A stretch of DNA of 64,000 bases from a virus, in the IMG/VR virus record IMGVR_UViG_3300030117_006323, positions 1 through 64,000 of that record. The stretch is one strand, 5' to 3'. Under the pieces are notes generated by a model. That model saw only the letters and a list, made by a program, of their open reading frames with translations. It ran no database searches and was not told the origin of the DNA. A program made the translations under genes and the position numbers. Positions 31,901-43,900 of this stretch are shown piece by piece; within the stretch, counting starts at the first letter, position 1; every line of letters starts with the position of its first letter.

Positions 31901-34900
31901 TTCATCTATGCCACGAATACCGGGTGACCAACGAGGTCGATTAAAAGGCGGACGGACGGCGAATCTATAACCAAAGCAATATTGACGGTCATGCTCTAAA
32001 GTGGATAGCAAAGTGTGTGTGCCTGAGAATTGTGTGACAGTAGTGTTGGCCAAGTTAGACACTATCAAAGATTGATTCTTTACTTCTGAAGGAGTATCCG
32101 TCAAAGTCAATACACCCGAGGCTCTTGTTACATCAATCTCGCCGTTGTGCCCAGAAGCGTGCTTAATTGCCAATAACAATGATTCGGCGACATCAGCATT
32201 GGTGTTATCAACACTAAACTGATTCGATGTTATCGTGGCGCTACCTGATACCGCAGTGTATGTTTTGGTTGTTTTCGCTGCTGACGTAATTACAATTGTG
32301 TTACCAGCACTAGGTTTACTGGCTCCTATGTTAATCGAAGCGAGTAGCAACTGGTCAATACCTCCAGTCGATGTATCATACGAATATGGAGTACATTCCA
32401 TCCCGTAATCATTGTCACCCCAACCTGCCTTGATGTACCCATAGCCATCTAATCTGCTACCAGCAGGGCCACCACGACTACCACCGGGCCAGAACCCAAC
32501 GTATTGCCTTGAGCCATCTCCTTGGTGGTTAGTCAAATCACTAGCATTTTGTGCGGTACCATCGCTTGCAGGTGCTTGTCCTTTCATATCAAACGAGAAT
32601 GGCCCCTTACTGATACTGTAAAGGAAATCGTGATAATGGATTGTCTCAAAATGTTCTGGGATGTGATTGAGCCCTTTCTTATCTTGCGGTGTATCAGCGG
32701 CCCCTGTGTTCGTGTAGAAGGTGCGTCCTGTGTCACTGTAGAAAGTGTAAGGACGGCCTAAATTTGGATGCCAGAGGCACAAGAAAGCATCTGCTTGATG
32801 CAAACTGTTAGTGTCTCTGCTACCGTGGTATGTTTGGGGTAGAACACGAGTAATAGCACTGGTTGTAGATGCTTGGAAAATTGAACCTGCCGGAGTAGTA
32901 TCGTAAGGCCGTGAAAGACGTAGGATTTCGGCTGCCGCCAATTTAGTCCAAAACGCAGGAGTCACAGCAATGACATTCTCAAATTTAGTCGGACCTACTT
33001 CCAATGAATGGCTTTTCGTGCCAGTTCGATGTGTGTAAGTAGCCGTTTGTCGGGACCCTTCGTTGTCAATGTATTCTAGAACTTCCCCATAGAAGGAATC
33101 TACTGGGAATAATTCGTTATTATCTACGGTGATAGTTCGGTTTGTCGAACTCAAAGACAGTACAACACAATGTGGGTTTAGGCTACGGGCACGGAAATGG
33201 TTTTCGTAGATGTCAGGATAAATTGAGGGATAGCCCGCCAATGTAATTTGACATCCGACAGCCCCGTAAGTTGCTCTACAAAATTGATAATAGTCATCTG
33301 GCTTATGCCATTCATTGAACACATAACCAGACGCTATACTACTAGTCGGTTTGGAACGATGGAGAATAGCCCACCATGGCACAGTAAGAGTGTAACCGGG
33401 AGTTGCTCTTTCAAATGTTCCCGGTCGATAAGGCAAACTCCGCCTACTGAATGGTGGAGAAGTATTTTCGTTGACTCCAATTGGATTATACAGACCTAAT
33501 GTAGGGATGTTTGTGAATTGACTGCCGGGGTCAGGGTCTAAATCTAGCATGACCTCATTGATGAAAATTTCACATCCTCGCGTATCTGCCATTGTTGCTT
33601 CTGCCAACAACAAACCAACAGCCCCTGTCGAACCCGCTGCATCATGCTCTAATCCGATGACCAAATTGACTTGTTGCCCGGTCAACTCAACAGCCGAACC
33701 ATCAGGTAAAGCAGTAGCCGCTCCATTTCGATGGAATCCGCTAAATTGTTGTTTGTGCAAATTAGGCTGTATGATAATTTGGTAGGCTCCGACTTCAATG
33801 GGGTCAGGGAAATGTGGTTTGAGACTGTAAGTCCCAGCCGCTTCTAGATAGATAATGTGTTTACCAGCCGCATTGGCAGTACCTGCTGCTCCTTTAGAGG
33901 CAGCAATGCCGTATCCATCATAAGCAACTTTTGTCTCTGTGAGTAAGGTAAACGCACCACCGTGAATATCACTTGGGCGCAAAGCACTGCTTGGAGTGGA
34001 GAACCAAACCAGTGGGTCTCTTACAGGTATGTTTGTAATGGCCAATGAAGTATCATCATCAATTGCTGTTTTGCTTGAAGAGCGGCAACCATAGTGGAGA
34101 TTGAATGCTCTCTCATAAGCAGGGTGGGAGAAATGTCCGGGCATAACCATCATACTTGGAGTGACATAATGATGGCCCATGCGGGGAATAGGCATTGGTG
34201 TAAGTTTTGGTTTAGTCAGAAGAGTCACTGGATTAGTCTCTGTCCAATCTAATCGTTTAGCGTCAGGGCTGTTTCCTGAAATTTCACTGTGGTCACGTAA
34301 ACGTCGAGCAGCGAAAAACCGATTAGAGCCCGCTGGAATATACCACGAAGGTTTGATGACTAAGCCTGTTTTACCGCTGATGAAGGTACTGAAATCTGGG
34401 TCGAAAACTACACCTGTGAAATTAGCACTTGAAATATTGGTGTATGAAAATAAAGCACCTTGACCTGTAGCATCTTCTACTCTAGCGAACCATCTACCAT
34501 CAGCCGTTTTCTCGCTGTCAATTTTCCAAACAGCCGCATTTGGAGATGAGCCCGCTGTAACCGTGTTAGTTCCACTGGAAGAGAAGGTTAGTGGGTCGGA
34601 TACAATAGAGCCAGAAGAAATTGCAGTAGGATTTCTACTTGAGCCAGTATGCCCCATCTTGGTAACATGGAAGAACAAAGTGCGGTCATGTTGTTCATAC
34701 GCAGTTTCTAATGGGTTACCATCAGTATGGTCATCCCAACCTTTGCTGTGTTGGTCAGGGAAAGCCAGTCTTGTTTCACCTGCTGTTAAAGAAGAGTCGT
34801 CAGCATCTTGGGAAATATGTTCCCAACCTTTGTTTTCCCAAGTAGGCCATCCTCTCGGTCCTTTAGCCGAATCCGTGAAAGTATCTGTAATACCTTGGAC

Positions 34901-37900
34901 GGGTTGAGCAGGATGCATCATGCCTCCACTGCCTAGAGTTTCATTTTGGTAAGACTGGATTCGGTCAAACCCACTACGAACAATGATGTTACCCGGTATT
35001 GTATCGGGGTCAGGCAAACGAATTCGCATGTTGGGTGCTAAACCACTGTTAGCCAATGTCGGTGAAAGCCCTTCTGAAGAACGGTCGCTGACTAATTCAA
35101 AATCACGGATAATTGTACCAAACGGAGACCCTCCTTCAATCACATGAATTTGACCTGTGTCGTCCATTACTTCTACACTTTCAAATTGAGTTTCTTCATT
35201 TGGAATAGTCAATACATTTTGCAACTCACTACCTACGGGTTGCTCTGCCAATTGAGGATGTGACAATTCTTGGGCTTGAATGATTGGGAACATGGCACTG
35301 TTAGTTGATTCAAAGGAGAAGCGGCAATTGCCGTAAATGGTTTCACCCATTGTGTAAGCATTGACACCCGACACTCTCGTAGTGAAAGGTACTGCTCCAA
35401 GCCCACGAGCATTGCAAGCAGGCATAGTAAGATTTCCACCATCCATACGTTTCCATACAATGTGCTCAATCGTGAAGTTACGGGCCGGAGAGCGAGCCGC
35501 CCAATAATTCCAAGGCTCCAAATCATCAGGCGGAGTGGCTGTTGTCCCTGATACATTACAATTTACAGAGAGGCTGTTTTTATCTGCATGTAAGCGATTA
35601 CTGTAAACGCTGCTTTCATCCCAAAATAAATCGCCTGTCGGTACTGCACAAGATGTCAATAACGACATCTGGCTCGCTGCTGTGACACGACTGTGCCAAT
35701 GTGATTCAGTACCTACGTTATTGTAACTAGCCGTGTTGGTGGGTTGTGTTTGCCCTGTGACAATTTGTGCCTCTACGTTAGGACCGGCGTTAGCAGGGGC
35801 CACATAACGGTCTAGGTTGAATACTTGGTCTGCCACTGCAATAGTACCACCAAACTCTTGAGTGTTCGATACACCACTCTTCACTTGTGCTGCATATAAC
35901 CAATCGCCTACACCCTTGGTACCATCTCTATCTGCTTTAGCAATCAACGCCAACTCTGATTCATACGTGACAGCCACTAAATGGCGAGGCGAAAGTCCTT
36001 GTGGGCAAACTGAATTGTATGTGTAATTCATAGTGCCTGATTCTCTGGATACAGGGATGACCGAACCTTGGCAAGTCGATGAAGCACCGTAAGGCGAGAA
36101 GCCCAAATATGGATGCCATGCACCCAAACCGGCTGCGTAAACCGCAGTAGATGCATCATCAGGATTTCTGAGGTCTAAACTGTTGAGGTAAGAATATCGT
36201 TCTCCGTGCCAACCGATTGCTCCGACCGCGCGAGTTCGGTCAATTGCATCCATCAATCCATTGAAATGAACTTGGCACATGTGATTTTGACTATTTGCTC
36301 CACTATTGGTTCTACCATTGTTGAAAATATGGGCACCTGCTTTTGTCCAAATGTAAACAGTTGCCTCAGCCTTAACCGCATTTACAGTAGAAGCAGTTGC
36401 TGCTGTGGCAGTATCTACAACACTTTCCTCCAGTTGTTTTGTGCCACCACGATTAACATCCAATGTCACTTGGAGATGGCCGGGGTTAGGCACAGTCATA
36501 GTATGGTACGGGGCATAAACAGCAGTAGCGCCTACACTATACGAAGCGACTCTTGCGGCACCGGAGCCATTGTCATTGCCACCTATTCCTACTCTCAACC
36601 AACCATAACGAGGTAATGGGGGTAAATCTGCTCCGTATGGATTCAGAAGGTTCAATCTGTAATTTGTCCCACTACCTCCAATCTGTTCATAGAAATCTGG
36701 GTTCCCACCTTCGCCAGCCATTTCCATTGCTGTGAATGCCTGCCAACCATAACGGTCTTGTTTGTGCCCTGTTTGGAAAGATGGTAAAAACGTACCACCG
36801 ATTGCTTTCAATGGGTCTCGGCCCGGCCATTCGTTGATTGAACAAGATAGAACAGCGGCCAACTCTTCTGCATTTTGTACTCTTGTGGCGTCTACAATGA
36901 CGAACTCTTCGGTAGAGTATGCACTTGTTGCACCATAGGAAGCAGCCAACAAACCGCTTACACGGAATGCACTAGGGTGTGATTTTGCAGTTCCATTGTG
37001 TGTCACTGTCCCGCTGTCTTTGTAATGAGGTGCATTGATGAGTACGTGTCTATCAAGGAAATGCCCACCGGGATGATACCCTCCATCCATGTGCCAGATA
37101 AAACCTGCATGCCGTAGTGAACTACCGATTAAAGAAGTGGGAGCGTAATCAAATGGGTGGGCGTATGGTGGCGGTGCATAACTGCCACTAGTGAAATGAG
37201 AACCGTAATACAATCCATCGTAAGGAGTTTGGTCGTATCCATGCACTGAAGCAGCAGACCGAACATTCGGTTTTCCTTGTGCAGGTTCCCAATTGTCAAC
37301 ATAATTCCAACCTTTTGCATTTCCAATTTGGAAATTAGCAGAAGGAGGTGTCAAAGTACCACCGCTGTGACGCCCATTAACATCACCGCTGGTCAAAGTG
37401 TTTGGTGTGAATTCACCAGCAGCACCTGACAATGTCTTAACTGTGTCTTTGCCTAAATTTGGTTGAATTGCTGCATTGTTGTGAGGGAAGGCTTGACCGG
37501 GGCCGAACACAATGTAAGTTGTTTTTCCACTGCTAGATGCATCGTGGCTGTACCTAGAATGAGAATGTGCAAATCTTAGAATCACAGGGCTGGGTATTGT
37601 GACCTTTGTGATATTGGCTCCTGCCCCGTATCCGTAATCAGAGTCCGAAGCCATGCCTGTTGTACCTGTTCTTGAGTTGTTACCCGCATCTAAATCGGGA
37701 GACAGAATACCATCTTGATTGTAGAAAGGTGGATTGTTTTCACCCTTGTGGTTATCGAGATAAGGTGTCCCGGGGAACATAGCCAACATGGCCGCACAAT
37801 CTACCAAACAATAGGAAGTAGATTTCTCCCCGATATTTTGTAGCCCCGCGCTACCTGTCGGCCCCTCTGAATACGGATGAGTGTAGAAATCACTGTAATC

Positions 37901-40900
37901 ATTCTGTGTGCCGTCATTGACATCCATAACTACACCACTGAATCCACCACCGAAATAGACAGGGACGCTGTGGTCAGGGCTATCTCGCCCGCCCCTGAAG
38001 TAAACTAGAGGTTCACCGTATGAATTACCGGACCTTCTTATCCCATCGAATGCAATTGTATCTGCAACAGAGCCGTAAGTCGAAATGACACAATCGTTGT
38101 TTGCGGTTTCAAAGGCTTCAATATTCGCCTCAAAGTTATCAGATACAGCACCACCTGTTGCGCGTGATTTCCACATTAGGAATAATTCCGGGTCTGTGGC
38201 ATTTCGTGTACTTTCAGCAATAACCCAATCCTTATCGTTTAGCCAATATCTACGGCGCTCACCCCAAGAATCAGCATTAGCGGAAGCAGGAATAGCCATG
38301 TGCCAAAGATAACCTGTGCCACTGGCTGCTCCAACTTTGATTGTCCGTGGATTAGAACTGGTATCAATTGTCGTAGAATCGCCGTCAATCAGTGCAGTTC
38401 GATTTTCAATCATAGGCAAGATGTAATCTCCGGGCTTGTCCACATAACGTGCTCCTCGTAGATTCTGCCTCCATGTGGTCACATCAACAGCATTGTTCAT
38501 CGTATCGACTAAAATGGGTGTGGCTGTATTCGCGTTGGTTCCTCTCGATTTGGTACGGAGGTGTAATACTGTCTCAGGTAAATACCCACATGCAGTACGC
38601 TCACCGGCTGTCAATTGATTAACTGACATAATTGCAGCATTTGTGCTACCACTGATACCCCAGTCTTTGGATAGTGAAGATTCAAACAAACAACGCAGTG
38701 GTGTAATATCGTGGTTTTGGCTATGTGCGCGCACACGGATGGCACCCGCATCCACGCCCCACTCACCGAGTGTGCGACCATCTGCTGCTCTCATATTGGT
38801 ACAATCAAATGTTGTGGCACTATCAGAATTAGGGTCATCCATATTGATAGCGAAATTAACAGCCGCTGCTATGACCTCATCTGTAAGTAATGTGGTCCAC
38901 CCAATCCGAGGGCTGATAATCAAACCACTATCACCGTTCGGTAAAGCAGTATTCCCGGTTACACCGTAGAACTTGTGTGTCCCACTTTTACTACTATGAG
39001 TACGACCTGTGTAAGAAAACGTCAATCCAGTTTCCGCTGCTGTTCCGGGTTTACTGGTTTGGAAAACACCGGCATCGGGGAATCCTAGATAGCCCAAAAT
39101 ATCATCGTGGCTGTGGGTGCCACCACTATGATATGGGTCTGGTAATTCGATTGTCACTGTTGTTCCGCTAACACTGACGTTATCAATTTCAATTCCTACA
39201 TTCGGGCAAGGGAATGGTTGCCATTTGTTCCCAACCCAAGTCGCAGTGCCTACCATAGACTCTGTTTCCAACAATCGCCCTGTGGCTTCTCCAATGCCCC
39301 ACATGTGTTTCCCGATTGTGAATCCACCTGACCCACAATCACGGTCATCGAACCAAATACACACTTCTTGGTCGATTGTAGGAGGTAGTGTACTGTTGTC
39401 GTAGGAGAAAGATTCGCCGAATTCAGAATAAATAAAGCGCAATGTGTGGGCTCGCCCAAGATGGTCAGTCAAACGAAGACCATACAATTGATTGCCAATA
39501 GCATCATCTTGTATTTCAGCAGAAGGAACATGTCCTTTCTCCACACCTGTATCATCAGGTGTAGTGTAATCTACTTCTGTCAAAGTGCCATTTTTACCAT
39601 AAGCATGTAAGTATCGAGTATTACCTTCTTTGCCCATGCCCCAAGGTCCTGCTCTAGGGCTAAACCCGGGCACACCAGAAGCAACTAAACCACCAAAATT
39701 GATGCGTGCTTGGGCTCTAGTTCCTAGCCGTAACCCTTGTGTCAACACAGAATCCGGGCTTTGGCTTTCATAGGAATCTTGGTAAACAGTGTTCTTGGAA
39801 TAACCACTAACACCCATGTTGTTCGCATTGGTGATAGCCGCATCTGTTTTTGAGCCATAATTCAGATTGTTCATGAATACATCTTCTGGCTCTTCTGGAG
39901 GTAGATATTCATTGAGAGTTGTAATCGGAGCAAAGGGCCTGCCATCTTTGTTGATAGGCATAGGTGCTGGATGCATATTTTCCATTAACACTTCATCCGG
40001 TCGGCACCAGAAATTACGGAATCGGCCACCATGTCCAATCAAGAATTTCGGTCGATAGGTACTCTGACCTTTGGAATTGTCTAACCATAGGCAGAAATTG
40101 CGCCCACTAGCACCGGGGACTGTACTATGGATGACAATGCTGAACCCTTCGTTTCCGTTTCCTTCAGCATCTTCTACTACACGGCCTAAGTGAGCACGCA
40201 CATAACCCATGTGTGACCCTCTATCGTGACTAGCAAATGCTTTGTCGATGTCCCAAAATGGAGCAGGGTCGTGTGTGCTACCCGTAGGAGAGAAATCGGC
40301 AGACAAGTGGGGTGCACTTGCATCAATCAAAGAGGGCTTGATGTTATCTCTCGGACCTTGAAGCACTTTGGAATGGCCGCCATCTTGGAAGATGCCGACT
40401 TTTTCTAAGCCCAATCGAGCGCTTTCACTTGGGTATTGGTTGGCAGGTCGGCGTGCATGAGTCCTCCCTTTAGGTGCTCCCGCTTGATTGATTAGACGGA
40501 CGACTTCTTGAGCCGCCGCTTGGATGTCCGTCACACCTTCCTTCACGCCAACTTCACCGAGGTCGATGGTCAGTCTTCGGACAAAATCCATTTGTGTCCA
40601 GTGGGATAGATGTTGCAAACGTGCCTCTTTGTGTGAGGTCAAATCTAGTGTTTCAGTTCTCTTGCCTTTGAGGCACAAGAATGCAGGTATAGCACGAGTC
40701 CCCTCCGGTGTATCAAAGAATGTGGCGTATTCTGCTTCGACTGCTTCACCAAGTGCTTGGAAGTGCCGATGTTTGAGAACAGCACTAGATGGACAACATG
40801 TCTCTTCATGTGTCCTAGGGGGTGAGCCGTCACCTACACAACCCCCTGCTTGAGGATGGTGGCCGTGGTCACCGTGTGCTTCAGTAGCAGCCCGATAATT

Positions 40901-43900
40901 CCATTCAGAATCATGGCTAAATGCTGCTTCCATAAATTCTGATGCTGCTGTAGGTGCCACGCTTTTATCTTCTGAAGGTTGGCCATTCTGTACATCTAAT
41001 TGGGTAGAATGATTCGCACTTGTAGGAGAGCCGTTAAAAGCGGCTGGGCCACTGACAAGATAACTGGCTGGAGTCCCAAACTTAGGTGTAGCGGGAGAAG
41101 ATTGTACTTGCATGTGAATATCATGCATAGCGATGAACTCTCTATCATGCGCAGTATCGTAGAGCAAAACGCGGGCAAATCCCGCTGTGGCTTGGTACGG
41201 GTCAACAAATGCGACAACAGGGGCACTATCATCACGCCCTAATTCTGCCCAATTCAATTCAATTGTTTTGTTGATGTGTTGTACAAAGTTGGTAGCGGTT
41301 TCTAAACAATCATTGCCAATCAAGAAGTTCTCCATTGGGATACTGTCTCTTGGTCTGTTAGCCAACGCTCCTTCGCCACCATTGAAATGCCGAGCAACTA
41401 ATGCTTCGTTGAATGTACCTCTGCTCTTGCAGAAGAGTCCTTCAACGGCATGAGGATTAGTGTAGTGCATGTTCATCCAAACTGTGTCGCCATCACGCAA
41501 ACCACCAGCCGCATACGGATGCAGCCAAGATGCATTTAGAGCGACATCTTCTTGCACTTGCGGATAAGCACTTGCAGAAATATTCCGGTAATCTTTGATG
41601 AACACTTCATCTCCAGCAGCAGGTCCCCAACCGCCAGATTTGGATGAGGCTATAATTGTCAATGTGTTTCCGTTAATGGTTTCGTATTGAGCGGTTTGTT
41701 CAGTGCCTGAAGAATCAATATACGCAACACGATACCGATATTGATAGGTCCCGCCTACTTTGTACAAGTCATCCATACCTGTCAGTGGGAAATCAGAAGC
41801 ATCTGTAAGAAGTAATGATGTACCACTCCAACTAATTACAGTTGAACGTGCTCTTCTGTTCTTCGTGCGTGGAAGGTGTGGGTTCTCTCTTGGGCCTGCT
41901 TTGAATTCTACTGCACTAACGTACTGTCTGAGACCGTAGTCAATGTTACCACCTTGTGTTTGGACATTTGCCCGGTCATAGTAGTAAGGCCGCCGTCCTT
42001 CATAGGCTGCACTCAGAATAGTAGGATGATTGCGGATGGCAGGGAAATTTTCATCGAATACACCGGGCCCCGGATACAATGCCATACCAACTTCATGTGT
42101 AGCCAAGAAATTTTCAGACATGCATTGGTCTAACAAATCATCATCGACAATTAAATCGTTCCCGCTAATCGAAGAATAGAGAATCCACTCTCCGTTGGGT
42201 AAGAATGCCCGTTGGTAAATTACAGCACCCGGTCTAGCACTGGCGGTTGCCCCAGTGTCTGTGTAATTGTTGAGTGCTGCCGCAGTAGTAGTCGAAGTTT
42301 CAAACATCCCTCCTTCTTCTACAGCCAGATAACCATGTGTGTCAATTCTGAAAAGTTGCTTGATATGTGTTCCTTTTCTCAAAGCGTTTTGGCCCTTGTT
42401 ATTTGCATGTGCACCGTAAATAGTACGGTCTGTCGGCGTATTGTCATCACAACGTCGCCCCACAGGATTTGGGGCCCATGTATGAGCAGTGTACGTACAA
42501 TCAACGTGAATTTTGAGCGAATTGTCAGGACCGGGTGAAATACAGGCTTCTTTGTTTTCAAAGAACAAATTTGGGAAAAGTGGTATTTCGACAAGAGCGC
42601 GAGTACCAGCATATTGAGTCCCTAATTGGTAATCGTGACTTACACTATCCATACGTTGGAACATACGGTCATTGATAGTAGAGCCATCATTACAGACAGA
42701 ACTCTCGCCAAACTCACCATCAACAAATAACAGAGTACCTGCGACAACACCGTTGTTAGCGACCCAATCGGCGAAGGTATCTGATTCAGTACCATTTCCA
42801 TTTAAGAAAGCAGCCGTTCCACCAGCACTAGAGCCACTGAATGTGAATACTGTGCCGCTTTTTGACGCATACAGAGCACTAGCCCCGTTCTCTAGATACA
42901 CTCGACCGACTTTCGGGAAGCAATACGTGCCCCAAGAAGCCAAATCACTTGAGTCGTTGTTGAGCGGTATAACCGTCAGAGTAGTAGAAGCAGTTGCAGA
43001 TATTTGCACCGCACAATCGCGCCGCGTATTCCATCCTAGGCGCGTGAATGGTGATGGGTCATAAGTCGGCTTTGTATTGATTGCACCTTGGCCGGGACCA
43101 CCTAGAGTCACAGTAACAACAGGAGAGCCGGGCATGACCTCTTTGACAACGTGTGAATCAGGGGCCCCTGAGCCAATGAAATCTACAGTTTTAGAAGAGG
43201 CATCTTCTGTAAGACCGACACAAGTCATTACAAGTGAATCTTCTCCATCAGAATCAGAATATGATTGTACGCGCATTTTAGAGACCAAATTACTGATACG
43301 GAATGTTGTCGATATATCCATTGTAGAGAGATTTTCTCCAACTGGCCATACTTTCAACAATTGCGTTGTTCTTGAACGGTCTGTTGGTTGGATGACTATT
43401 TTACTTGTTTCTTTCAATTTTCTATTCGCCAATGGACCTAATTCACCCGCAATGATGTCGAATGTTTCGTAAAGGTGGGATGAAATATCAGGGTCAGCAA
43501 TATCAAAAACACCAGCCCCCGTGTTACTTACAAAGGGCTGAAGATTATACACACCATATTCAGTGCGTTCCCCATAATTGTTGCCCGAGATTGTATCTGG
43601 AGTCATTTCTAGTAAATGGAAAACTGATGTTTTGGTTGAATCAGTGTGTTGAGCGGCAATTACTTGTGGCCCTCTGTTTGGAGGGTCGGTGGAAGTAAGT
43701 GGTGTGTAATTAACAGGTGTACGGCTTTCATCCAATTCATCTTCAAAATCAGAGCCTTCGTGGCCACTTGATTCAATGCTTTCTATCAAACCAGCAGGAT
43801 GATTACCACTATGTATTTCTCTAAATTCTAAAACCCCACCGGGTGAATACAAGAATGTCTCTTTCGCAGCATTGGCTAAATCAGAAGCAACCACATCATA